Assembly: GCF_003074055.1 (NCBI RefSeq)
Contig: NZ_CP029043.1
Coordinates: forward strand, 4,394,501-4,458,500
DNA: 64,000 nt
Direction: 5' to 3'
DNA from: Streptomyces nigra
GTDB taxonomy: Bacteria > Actinomycetota > Actinomycetes > Streptomycetales > Streptomycetaceae
Part shown: in pieces, positions 51,005-64,000 of the stretch
Position numbering within the stretch: the stretch's first letter is position 1
Layout of the letters: each line of letters starts with the position of its first letter
Made by a program: the position numbers and the translations under genes
Notes under the pieces: generated by a model
The model's database searches: none
The model's input: the letters and a program-made list of their open reading frames with translations, nothing else
What the model was told of the DNA's origin: nothing

Positions 51005-51186
51005 GACCCTTTGCGCTGCCTGTTAGCTGTCCCCTGCCCGTCACCAGGGGTCTGCCCTCGCCTCAGTATCGCCGACCGGACATCTCTGACCTGGCCCAAC
51101 AGCCGGATCAGGCGACGTCTGTCCCGATGTGGGAGTGAGGGGCCGGTACGCGCGTAGTGAGTCCGAGCCCTCGGAAGGACCCCCTC

Positions 51187-54100
51187 TTGGCCGCCTCGCG
51201 CAACGCCTCGACCGCGAATACGAACAACGGCGCCAGCACCGCCCCGCTGCGCATCTCTTTTGCAAAGATCAAGGAGCCCCTCGAGGTTCCGAACCTGCTC
51301 GCGCTGCAGACCGAGAGCTTCGACTGGCTGCTCGGCAACACCGCCTGGCAGAGTCGGGTCGAGGCGGCTCTGGAGTCCGGTCAGGACGTCCCCACCAAGT
51401 CCGGCCTCGAGGAGATCTTCGAGGAGATCTCCCCGATCGAGGACTTCTCCGGGTCGATGTCGCTGACGTTCCGCGACCACCGTTTCGAGCCCCCGAAGAA
51501 CAGCATCGACGAGTGCAAGGAGCGCGACTTCACGTACGCGGCCCCGCTCTTCGTCACCGCCGAGTTCACGAACAACGAGACCGGCGAGATCAAGTCCCAG
51601 ACGGTCTTCATGGGCGACTTCCCGCTCATGACCAACAAGGGCACCTTCGTCATCAACGGCACCGAGCGTGTCGTGGTGTCGCAGCTCGTCCGCTCGCCGG
51701 GCGTCTACTTCGACTCCTCCATCGACAAGACGTCCGACAAGGACATCTTCTCCGCCAAGATCATCCCGTCCCGGGGTGCCTGGCTGGAGATGGAGATCGA
51801 CAAGCGCGACATGGTCGGTGTGCGCATCGACCGCAAGCGCAAGCAGTCCGTCACCGTCCTCCTGAAGGCGCTCGGCTGGACCACCGAGCAGATCCTCGAG
51901 GAGTTCGGCGAGTACGAGTCGATGCGCGCCACCCTGGAGAAGGACCACACCCAGGGCCAGGACGACGCGCTGCTCGACATCTACCGCAAGCTGCGTCCGG
52001 GCGAGCCGCCGACCCGTGAGGCCGCGCAGACGCTGCTCGAGAACCTCTACTTCAACCCCAAGCGCTACGACCTGGCCAAGGTCGGCCGCTACAAGGTCAA
52101 CAAGAAGCTGGGTGCGGACGCTCCGCTGGACGCGGGCATCCTGACCGTCGAGGACATCATCTCGACGATCAAGTACCTGGTGAAGCTGCACGCGGGCGAG
52201 ACCGAGACGGTCGGCGACAGCGGTCAGAGCATCGTCGTCGAGACCGACGACATCGACCACTTCGGCAACCGTCGTCTGCGCAGCGTCGGCGAGCTCATCC
52301 AGAACCAGGTCCGTACGGGTCTGGCTCGTATGGAGCGCGTCGTGCGTGAGCGCATGACCACCCAGGACGTCGAGGCGATCACGCCGCAGACCCTGATCAA
52401 CATCCGGCCGGTCGTCGCCTCCATCAAGGAGTTCTTCGGCACCAGCCAGCTGTCGCAGTTCATGGACCAGAACAACCCGCTGTCCGGGCTGACGCACAAG
52501 CGTCGTCTGTCCGCGCTCGGCCCGGGTGGTCTGTCCCGTGAGCGGGCCGGCTTCGAGGTCCGTGACGTCCACCCGTCGCACTACGGCCGCATGTGCCCGA
52601 TCGAGACGCCCGAAGGCCCGAACATCGGTCTGATCGGTTCGCTCGCCTCGTACGGCCGGGTCAACGCGTTCGGCTTCGTCGAGACGCCGTACCGCAAGGT
52701 CATCGACGGCCAGGTCACCGACGAGGTCGACTACCTGACGGCCGACGAGGAGGACCGCTTCGTCATCGCGCAGGCCAACGCGCCGCTGACGGACGACCTC
52801 CGCTTCGAGGAGGCCCGCGTCCTGGTCCGCCGGCGTGGCGGCGAGGTCGACTACGTCGGCGGCGAGGACGTCGACTACATGGACGTCTCCCCGCGCCAGA
52901 TGGTGTCGGTCGCGACCGCCATGATCCCGTTCCTCGAGCACGACGACGCCAACCGTGCCCTCATGGGCGCGAACATGATGCGCCAGGCCGTTCCGCTCAT
53001 CAAGGCGGAGGCCCCGCTCGTCGGCACCGGCATGGAGTACCGCTCCGCGGTCGACGCCGGCGACGTCGTCAAGGCCGAGAAGGCAGGTGTGGTCCAGGAG
53101 GTCTCCGCGGACTACATCACCACCGCCAACGACGACGGCACGTACATCACGTACCGCCTGGCCAAGTTCGCCCGCTCCAACCAGGGCACCTCGGTCAACC
53201 AGAAGGTCATCGTCCACGAGGGCGACCGGATCGTCGAGGGCCAGGTCCTCGCCGACGGTCCGGCCACCGAGAACGGTGAGATGGCCCTCGGCAAGAACCT
53301 GCTCGTGGCGTTCATGCCGTGGGAGGGTCACAACTACGAGGACGCGATCATCCTGTCGCAGCGCCTCGTGCAGGACGACGTCCTCTCCTCGATCCACATC
53401 GAGGAGCACGAGGTCGACGCCCGTGACACCAAGCTCGGCCCCGAGGAGATCACCCGGGACATCCCGAACGTCTCCGAGGAGGTCCTCGCCGACCTCGACG
53501 AGCGCGGCATCATCCGCATCGGCGCCGAGGTCATCGCCGGCGACATCCTCGTCGGCAAGGTGACCCCCAAGGGTGAGACCGAGCTGACGCCGGAGGAGCG
53601 CCTGCTGCGCGCGATCTTCGGTGAGAAGGCCCGTGAGGTCCGTGACACCTCGCTGAAGGTGCCGCACGGCGAGACCGGCAAGGTCATCGGTGTGCGCGTC
53701 TTCGACCGCGAGGAGGGCGACGAGCTTCCCCCCGGTGTGAACCAGCTGGTGCGCGTCTACGTCGCGCAGAAGCGCAAGATCACCGACGGTGACAAGCTCG
53801 CCGGCCGTCACGGCAACAAGGGCGTCATCTCGAAGATCCTGCCGATCGAGGACATGCCGTTCCTGGAGGACGGCACCCCGGTCGACATCATCCTCAACCC
53901 GCTGGGTGTGCCGTCCCGAATGAACCCGGGACAGGTCCTGGAGATCCACCTCGGCTGGCTCGCCAGCCGCGGCTGGGACGTCTCGGGCCTCGCCGAGGAC
54001 TGGGCGCAGCGCCTGCAGGTGATCGGCGCCGACCAGGTCGCCCCGGGCACGAACGTCGCGACCCCCGTCTTCGACGGTGCGCGCGAGGACGAGCTCGCGG

Positions 54101-54672
54101 GTCTGCTCCAGCACACCATCCCGAACCGGGACGGCGAGCGCATGGTGCAGCCGACCGGTAAGGCGAGGCTGTTCGACGGCCGCTCCGGTGAGCCGTTCCC
54201 GGACCCGATCTCCATCGGGTACATGTACATCCTCAAGCTGCACCACCTGGTCGACGACAAGCTGCACGCCCGTTCGACCGGCCCGTACTCGATGATCACC
54301 CAGCAGCCGCTGGGTGGTAAGGCCCAGTTCGGTGGCCAGCGGTTCGGCGAGATGGAGGTGTGGGCCCTCGAGGCCTACGGCGCCGCGTACGCCCTCCAGG
54401 AGCTGCTGACCATCAAGTCCGACGACGTCACCGGCCGCGTGAAGGTCTACGAGGCCATCGTCAAGGGCGAGAACATCCCCGAGCCCGGCATCCCCGAGTC
54501 CTTCAAGGTGCTCATCAAGGAGATGCAGTCGCTCTGCCTGAACGTGGAGGTGCTGTCCAGCGACGGTATGTCCATCGAAATGCGTGACACCGACGAGGAC
54601 GTCTTCCGCGCTGCGGAGGAGCTCGGCATCGACCTGTCCCGGCGCGAGCCGAGCAGCGTCGAAGAGGTCTGA
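51187..54672 (+). CDS. rpoB: RNA polymerase subunit beta
   Basis: The 1161-aa subunit starts at the TTG at 51187 with AASRNASTANTNNGASTAPL, preceded by GGAAGGA, and ends REPSSVEEV. The length equals S. coelicolor RpoB. The rifampicin region GTSQLSQFMDQNNPLSGLTH followed by KRRLSALGPGGLSRERAGFE is wild type by eye at the commonly mutated Asp, His and Ser positions. An in-frame GTG at 51157 is the alternative start but lacks the homologous N-terminus. It forms the catalytic core with RpoC. Confidence 0.99.
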   Translation: MAASRNASTANTNNGASTAPLRISFAKIKEPLEVPNLLALQTESFDWLLGNTAWQSRVEAALESGQDVPTKSGLEEIFEEISPIEDFSGSMSLTFRDHRFEPPKNSIDECKERDFTYAAPLFVTAEFTNNETGEIKSQTVFMGDFPLMTNKGTFVINGTERVVVSQLVRSPGVYFDSSIDKTSDKDIFSAKIIPSRGAWLEMEIDKRDMVGVRIDRKRKQSVTVLLKALGWTTEQILEEFGEYESMRATLEKDHTQGQDDALLDIYRKLRPGEPPTREAAQTLLENLYFNPKRYDLAKVGRYKVNKKLGADAPLDAGILTVEDIISTIKYLVKLHAGETETVGDSGQSIVVETDDIDHFGNRRLRSVGELIQNQVRTGLARMERVVRERMTTQDVEAITPQTLINIRPVVASIKEFFGTSQLSQFMDQNNPLSGLTHKRRLSALGPGGLSRERAGFEVRDVHPSHYGRMCPIETPEGPNIGLIGSLASYGRVNAFGFVETPYRKVIDGQVTDEVDYLTADEEDRFVIAQANAPLTDDLRFEEARVLVRRRGGEVDYVGGEDVDYMDVSPRQMVSVATAMIPFLEHDDANRALMGANMMRQAVPLIKAEAPLVGTGMEYRSAVDAGDVVKAEKAGVVQEVSADYITTANDDGTYITYRLAKFARSNQGTSVNQKVIVHEGDRIVEGQVLADGPATENGEMALGKNLLVAFMPWEGHNYEDAIILSQRLVQDDVLSSIHIEEHEVDARDTKLGPEEITRDIPNVSEEVLADLDERGIIRIGAEVIAGDILVGKVTPKGETELTPEERLLRAIFGEKAREVRDTSLKVPHGETGKVIGVRVFDREEGDELPPGVNQLVRVYVAQKRKITDGDKLAGRHGNKGVISKILPIEDMPFLEDGTPVDIILNPLGVPSRMNPGQVLEIHLGWLASRGWDVSGLAEDWAQRLQVIGADQVAPGTNVATPVFDGAREDELAGLLQHTIPNRDGERMVQPTGKARLFDGRSGEPFPDPISIGYMYILKLHHLVDDKLHARSTGPYSMITQQPLGGKAQFGGQRFGEMEVWALEAYGAAYALQELLTIKSDDVTGRVKVYEAIVKGENIPEPGIPESFKVLIKEMQSLCLNVEVLSSDGMSIEMRDTDEDVFRAAEELGIDLSRREPSSVEEV

Positions 54673-54680
54673 CGGGAGTC

Positions 54681-54711
54681 CGGCGGGGCCCTTACCCACA
54701 GGGCCCCGCCG
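54681..54711 (+). terminator. hairpin in the rpoB-rpoC gap
   Basis: CGGCGGGGCCC pairs perfectly with GGGCCCCGCCG around a 9-base loop. There is no T tract, so it may process or attenuate the transcript rather than stop it. Confidence 0.75.
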
Positions 54712-54770
54712 ACCCCCAGGCCCCCGTTTCAGACCCCAAGACTTACAACCCTGAGAGGGATTGACGCATA

Positions 54771-58670
<3,900 letters not shown>

Positions 58671-58685
58671 GCGAGCGATCGTGTG

Positions 58686-58717
58686 AAGGGCGGTCACCCC
58701 TCGGGGTGGCCGCCCTT
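58686..58717 (+). terminator. terminator after rpoC
   Basis: AAGGGCGGTCACCCC pairs with GGGTGGCCGCCCTT around TCG, ending the rpoBC transcript. Confidence 0.9.
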
Positions 58718-58848
58718 CGGCGTGCCCGGGGCGGTTCGGGGGCCGGCTCGGGGGCCGCTCGGGGATCCGTCAGGGTCCGACCCCGATGCCCGAGGCGCCC
58801 GTTCGGCGCATGATGGAGGGACTCCGACCGTTACGGGGGAGGTGCTCC

Positions 58849-59427
58849 ATGACTCAGCCGTCGTGGCCGCCGTGGCAGCCCTGGCAGGCGCACGGCCCGC
58901 AGCCGTGGCAGAGGGACGCGGGCGGTGTGCCGCAGCCCTGGGCGGGGGCCGCCGCCCCCGTGATGCTCGCCTCGCACGCCGACCGTGAGCGGGCCGTGGA
59001 CGTCCTCAGAGCCGGGTTCGGGGAGGGACGCCTGGAGAAGTCCGAGTTCGAGCAGCGGGTCGCGCGGGCCTACGCGGCTCGTACGGTGGGGGAGCTGGCC
59101 CTGCTGGTCGCCGATCTGCCCCAGGGGCCGCTGCCGCTGCCGGCGCCCGTCACACCGGTGCCGCGGACCTTCCTGCCCGTCGACCGGCCGCGGACCAACG
59201 GCAAGGCGGTCGGTTCGGCCGTCTGCGGGGTGCTCTGCCTGATGAGTTTCGGACTCGCCGGCATACCGGCCGTGGTGCTGGGGCACTCGGCCCGTGCGGG
59301 GATACGGCGTACGGGCGAGGGCGGTGACGGGCTCGCGCTGACGGGGCTCGTCCTCGGCTGGCTGTCGAACGCGGCGTGGGCGGCGCTGCTGACGCTGATG
59401 ATCGTGGCCGCGGCCGTGTCCGCGTGA
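58849..59427 (+). CDS. DUF1707/DUF4190 membrane protein
   Basis: The 192-aa protein has a Pro/Trp-rich N-terminus (MTQPSWPPWQPWQ), a DUF1707 domain (ASHADRERAVDVLRAGFGEG, then RLEKSEFEQRVARAYAARTV; residues about 41-92) and a C-terminal DUF4190 part with two membrane helices (AVCGVLCLMSFGLAGIPAVV and LVLGWLSNAAWAALLTLMIV). The function is unknown. The ATG at 58849 has GGGGAGG upstream. It is flanked by the rpoC terminator and the str operon promoter. Confidence 0.85.
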   Translation: MTQPSWPPWQPWQAHGPQPWQRDAGGVPQPWAGAAAPVMLASHADRERAVDVLRAGFGEGRLEKSEFEQRVARAYAARTVGELALLVADLPQGPLPLPAPVTPVPRTFLPVDRPRTNGKAVGSAVCGVLCLMSFGLAGIPAVVLGHSARAGIRRTGEGGDGLALTGLVLGWLSNAAWAALLTLMIVAAAVSA

Positions 59428-59525
59428 ACGGGGCCGTGACGTGGCCGGATCGACGGAACGAAGATCGAGATCGCCGTGTGGTCTTGACATCGGCCGTATG
59501 GGGATGCGGGCCGGACCCATTTGTT

Positions 59526-59554
59526 TTGACCGCAGCGAATGCGATAGGTACGCT
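59526..59554 (+). promoter_or_regulatory. str operon (rpsL) promoter
   Basis: TTGACC (59526-59531), 17-bp spacer, TACGCT (59549-59554). The leader from about 59561 to 59748 holds no other gene I can support. Confidence 0.75.
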
Positions 59555-59748
59555 CAGACCTTGTGCCTGGGGTGTGCCCTGGCTCTTGTGCGTGCCTTCA
59601 GACCGTACAGCGAGCTGTGAGCGGCCACCGTGATCTGTGCTCTTTTCGCCTCGCGGCGGGAGTCCGCCGGATTCGACACACCCGACCGCGTGGGTCGGCG
59701 ATGTTCCAGGTTAGCTTCACCATTCGGCACACAGAAACCGGAGAAGTA

Positions 59749-60120
59749 GTGCCTACGATCCAGCAGCTGGTCCGCAAGGGCCGGCAGGACAAGGTCGAGA
59801 AGAACAAGACGCCCGCACTCGAGGGTTCCCCTCAGCGTCGTGGCGTCTGCACGCGTGTGTTCACGACCACCCCGAAGAAGCCGAACTCGGCCCTGCGTAA
59901 GGTCGCGCGTGTGCGTCTGACCAGCGGGATCGAGGTCACCGCTTACATTCCGGGTGAGGGACACAACCTGCAGGAGCACTCCATCGTGCTCGTGCGCGGC
60001 GGCCGTGTGAAGGACCTGCCGGGTGTTCGCTACAAGATCATCCGCGGCTCCCTCGACACCCAGGGTGTCAAGAACCGCAAGCAGGCCCGCAGCCGCTACG
60101 GCGCCAAGAAGGAGAAGTAA
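59749..60120 (+). CDS. rpsL: 30S ribosomal protein S12
   Basis: The 123-aa S12 starts at the GTG at 59749 (MPTIQQLVRKGRQDKVEKNK); the longer open frame upstream is not S12-like. K43 in TTTPKKPNSAL and K88 in GGRVKDLPGV are wild type, so no streptomycin-resistance change is seen at these sites. It is in the decoding centre. It is the first gene of the str operon with rpsG and fusA. Confidence 0.99.
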   Translation: MPTIQQLVRKGRQDKVEKNKTPALEGSPQRRGVCTRVFTTTPKKPNSALRKVARVRLTSGIEVTAYIPGEGHNLQEHSIVLVRGGRVKDLPGVRYKIIRGSLDTQGVKNRKQARSRYGAKKEK

Positions 60121-60122
60121 GA

Positions 60123-60593
60123 ATGCCTCGTAAGGGCCCCGCCCCGAAGCGCCCGGTCATCATCGACCCGGTCTACGGCTCTCCTCTGGTGACCTCCCTG
60201 ATCAACAAGGTGCTGCTGAACGGCAAGCGCTCCACCGCCGAGCGCATCGTCTACGGCGCCATGGAGGGTCTGCGTGAGAAGACGGGCAACGACCCGATCA
60301 TCACGCTGAAGCGCGCGCTTGAGAACATCAAGCCGACCCTCGAGGTCAAGTCCCGCCGTGTCGGTGGTGCGACGTACCAGGTTCCGATCGAGGTCAAGCC
60401 CGGTCGTGCCAACACGCTCGCGCTGCGCTGGCTGGTCGGTTACTCCCGCGCCCGTCGCGAGAAGACCATGACCGAGCGTCTGCTCAACGAGCTCCTCGAC
60501 GCGTCGAACGGCCTCGGTGCGGCCGTGAAGAAGCGCGAGGACACCCACAAGATGGCCGAGTCCAACAAGGCCTTCGCGCACTACCGCTGGTAG
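60123..60593 (+). CDS. rpsG: 30S ribosomal protein S7
   Basis: The 156-aa S7 begins MPRKGPAPKRPVIIDPVYGS and has the conserved RRVGGATYQVPIEVKPGRAN and LRWLVGYSRARREKTMTERL. It nucleates 30S head assembly. The ATG follows the rpsL stop by two bases. Confidence 0.99.
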   Translation: MPRKGPAPKRPVIIDPVYGSPLVTSLINKVLLNGKRSTAERIVYGAMEGLREKTGNDPIITLKRALENIKPTLEVKSRRVGGATYQVPIEVKPGRANTLALRWLVGYSRARREKTMTERLLNELLDASNGLGAAVKKREDTHKMAESNKAFAHYRW

Positions 60594-60632
60594 TCGCAGA
60601 CCCCATCGAGACCGAGAGAAGACTGAAGCCTT

Positions 60633-62759
60633 ATGGCTACCACTTCACTTGACCTGGCCAGGGTCCGCAATATCGGGATCATGGCCCACATCGACGCGGG
60701 CAAGACGACCACCACCGAGCGGATCCTCTTCTACACCGGCGTCAGCTACAAGATCGGTGAAGTCCACGACGGCGCTGCCACCATGGACTGGATGGAGCAG
60801 GAGCAGGAGCGTGGCATCACGATCACCTCTGCTGCCACCACCTGTCACTGGCCGCTCGAGGACAACGACTACACGATCAACATCATCGACACCCCGGGTC
60901 ACGTCGACTTCACGGTCGAGGTGGAGCGTTCGCTCCGCGTGCTCGACGGTGCCGTCACGGTGTTCGACGGTGTCGCCGGTGTCGAGCCGCAGTCCGAGAC
61001 GGTGTGGCGTCAGGCCGACCGTTACGGCGTGCCGCGCATCTGCTTCGTGAACAAGCTGGACCGCACCGGTGCCGAGTTCCACCGCTGCGTCGACATGATC
61101 TCGGACCGCCTTGGTGCGCAGCCGCTGGTCATGCAGCTTCCGATCGGTGCCGAGGCCGACTTCAAGGGCGTCGTGGACCTGGTCCGCATGAAGGCGCTCG
61201 TGTGGTCCGCCGAGGCCGCCAAGGGCGAGATGTACGACGTCGTCGACATCCCGGCCACGCACACCGAGGCTGCCGAGGAGTACCGCGGCAAGCTGATCGA
61301 GGGCGTCGCCGAGAACGACGAAGAGATCATGGAGCTGTACCTGGAGGGCCAGGAGCCCACCGAGGAGCAGCTGTACGCCGCGATCCGTCGCATCACCATC
61401 GCGTCCGGCAAGTCGAGCGACACCACGGTCACCCCGGTGTTCTGCGGCACCGCGTTCAAGAACAAGGGCGTCCAGCCCCTGCTCGACGCGGTCGTGCGCT
61501 ACCTGCCGACCCCCCTCGACGTCGAGGCCATCGAGGGCCACGACGTCAAGGACCCCGAGGTCGTCGTCAAGCGCAAGCCGTCCGACGAGGAGCCGCTGTC
61601 GGCGCTGGCGTTCAAGATCATGAGCGACCCGCACCTCGGCAAGCTCACGTTCGTCCGCGTGTACTCCGGTCGCCTGGAGTCCGGCACCCAGGTGCTGAAC
61701 TCCGTCAAGGGCAAGAAGGAGCGCATCGGCAAGATCTACCGCATGCACGCGAACAAGCGTGAGGAGATCGAGTCGGTGGGCGCCGGCGACATCGTCGCCG
61801 TCATGGGCCTCAAGCAGACCACCACCGGTGAGACGCTGAGCGACGACAAGCAGCCGGTGATCCTGGAGTCCATGGACTTCCCGGCGCCGGTCATCCAGGT
61901 CGCCATCGAGCCCAAGTCCAAGGGTGACCAGGAGAAGCTGGGTGTCGCCATCCAGCGTCTCGCGGAGGAGGACCCCTCCTTCCAGGTCCACTCGGACGAG
62001 GAGACCGGCCAGACCATCATCGGTGGTATGGGCGAGCTGCACCTCGAGGTGCTGGTCGACCGTATGCGCCGTGAGTTCAAGGTCGAGGCCAACGTCGGCA
62101 AGCCGCAGGTCGCGTACCGTGAGACGATCCGCAAGGCCGTCGAGCGCGTCGACTACACGCACAAGAAGCAGACTGGTGGTACCGGCCAGTTCGCCAAGGT
62201 GCAGATCGCGATCGAGCCGATCGAGGGCGGCGACGCCTCGTACGAGTTCGTGAACAAGGTCACCGGTGGCCGTATCCCGAAGGAGTACATCCCTTCGGTG
62301 GACGCCGGTGCGCAGGAGGCCATGCAGTTCGGCATCCTCGCGGGCTACGAGATGACCGGCGTGCGTGTCACGCTGCTCGACGGTGGCTACCACGAGGTCG
62401 ACTCCTCCGAGCTCGCGTTCAAGATCGCCGGCTCGCAGGCCTTCAAGGAGGCCGCGCGCAAGGCCAGCCCCGTGCTGCTCGAGCCGATGATGGCCGTCGA
62501 GGTCACCACGCCCGAGGACTACATGGGCGAGGTCATCGGTGACATCAACTCCCGCCGTGGCCAGATCCAGGCCATGGAGGAGCGGGCGGGTGCTCGCGTC
62601 GTGAAGGGCCTCGTGCCCCTCTCGGAGATGTTCGGTTACGTCGGCGACCTGCGCAGCAAGACGTCCGGCCGGGCCAGCTACTCCATGCAGTTCGACTCCT
62701 ACGCCGAGGTTCCGCGGAACGTCGCCGAGGAGATCATCGCGAAGGCCAAGGGCGAGTAA
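60633..62759 (+). CDS. fusA: elongation factor G
   Basis: The 708-aa translocase has the P-loop MAHIDAGKTTTTERIL (residues about 17-32), switch II IDTPGHVDFTVEVERSLRVL, and NKLDRTG (G4). It drives ribosome translocation. The ATG at 60633 is preceded by GAGA-type sequence. It ends EEIIAKAKGE. Confidence 0.99.
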   Translation: MATTSLDLARVRNIGIMAHIDAGKTTTTERILFYTGVSYKIGEVHDGAATMDWMEQEQERGITITSAATTCHWPLEDNDYTINIIDTPGHVDFTVEVERSLRVLDGAVTVFDGVAGVEPQSETVWRQADRYGVPRICFVNKLDRTGAEFHRCVDMISDRLGAQPLVMQLPIGAEADFKGVVDLVRMKALVWSAEAAKGEMYDVVDIPATHTEAAEEYRGKLIEGVAENDEEIMELYLEGQEPTEEQLYAAIRRITIASGKSSDTTVTPVFCGTAFKNKGVQPLLDAVVRYLPTPLDVEAIEGHDVKDPEVVVKRKPSDEEPLSALAFKIMSDPHLGKLTFVRVYSGRLESGTQVLNSVKGKKERIGKIYRMHANKREEIESVGAGDIVAVMGLKQTTTGETLSDDKQPVILESMDFPAPVIQVAIEPKSKGDQEKLGVAIQRLAEEDPSFQVHSDEETGQTIIGGMGELHLEVLVDRMRREFKVEANVGKPQVAYRETIRKAVERVDYTHKKQTGGTGQFAKVQIAIEPIEGGDASYEFVNKVTGGRIPKEYIPSVDAGAQEAMQFGILAGYEMTGVRVTLLDGGYHEVDSSELAFKIAGSQAFKEAARKASPVLLEPMMAVEVTTPEDYMGEVIGDINSRRGQIQAMEERAGARVVKGLVPLSEMFGYVGDLRSKTSGRASYSMQFDSYAEVPRNVAEEIIAKAKGE

Positions 62760-62802
62760 CGCACCGCGTTCACACGCTTTAGGCTTGACTCCGGAGCCTC
62801 AG

Positions 62803-62837
62803 GGGGCATTCCACCGCAACAGCGGGCGGAATGCCCC
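62803..62837 (+). terminator. hairpin in the fusA-tuf gap
   Basis: GGGGCATTCC pairs perfectly with GGAATGCCCC around a 15-base loop, then CCCGGG. A TTGACT at 62785-62790 upstream may belong to a tuf promoter, which I recall as reported for tuf1 of streptomycetes; no clear -10 is seen. Confidence 0.65.
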
Positions 62838-62914
62838 GGGGCCCGGGCTTTCCAGCAAAGATCACCTGGCGCCGATGAAGCAAGGCGTTCAGAACCACTC
62901 CACAGGAGGACCCC

Positions 62915-64000
<1,086 letters not shown>

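Noticed and set aside
50811..51026. Small rightward open frame before rpoB
   Set aside because: It overlaps the rpoB promoter and has no family-like sequence.
60645..62393. Antisense open frame over fusA
   Set aside because: Shadow of codon bias over EF-G.

Overview
The window is chromosomal DNA of a Streptomyces or very close relative. It is very GC-rich, uses many GTG starts, and holds the conserved actinomycete order tRNA-Thr, tRNA-Met, rpmG, murB, tRNA-Trp, secE, nusG, rplK, rplA, rplJ, rplL, rpoB, rpoC, rpsL, rpsG, fusA, tuf. RpoB (1161 aa) and RpoC (1299 aa) have the lengths I know from Streptomyces. tuf runs off the right edge.

Left flank (1-3346): an SMI1/KNR4-type protein, an APC-family permease, a small GlsB/YeaQ-type membrane protein, a YajQ-family protein and a tRNA-Tyr gene.

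Integrated element (3297-32799): a 51-bp exact repeat of the 3' part of tRNA-Tyr brackets about 29.5 kb. This is an actinomycete integrative and conjugative element (AICE) at the tRNA-Tyr site, the type of site used by SLP1 in S. coelicolor. Its core has a tyrosine integrase and Xis next to attL, an iteron-like palindromic region, and a replication operon (membrane protein, cytosine methyltransferase, Prim-Pol, ATPase) with overlapping or touching reading frames. A transfer operon follows, with a TraB/FtsK-type translocase and membrane, coiled-coil and zinc-binding Spd-like proteins. A GntR repressor gene with paired operator boxes and a GNAT acetyltransferase close the core. Perfect GC hairpins precede many of the core genes.

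The right half (17.8-32.5 kb) is an accretion of defence-type cargo. It starts with a two-gene DUF4365-type cassette of lower GC. Next comes a NaeI-like restriction-modification set: an McrB-N/DUF3883-type protein, a C5 methyltransferase and a NaeI-family endonuclease with all catalytic residues. Last are two tandem copies of a Trypco2 plus trypsin-STAND-TPR module. The second large protein is frameshifted and has an expanded TPR array. att-like sequences stand at the left edge, the middle and the right edge of the two modules, which suggests stepwise growth at the attachment site. This is the most interesting structure in the window.

Right flank (33000-64000): a small zinc-ribbon protein, an SDR protein, an amidohydrolase, tRNA-Thr and tRNA-Met, rpmG, a MaoC-type dehydratase pair, a TetR/MFS efflux unit with a shared operator, murB, an SDR/TetR divergent pair with paired operators, adenosine deaminase, an aspartate aminotransferase, tRNA-Trp, and then the secE-nusG, ribosomal protein, RNA polymerase and str operons with recognisable promoters, terminators and leader structures.
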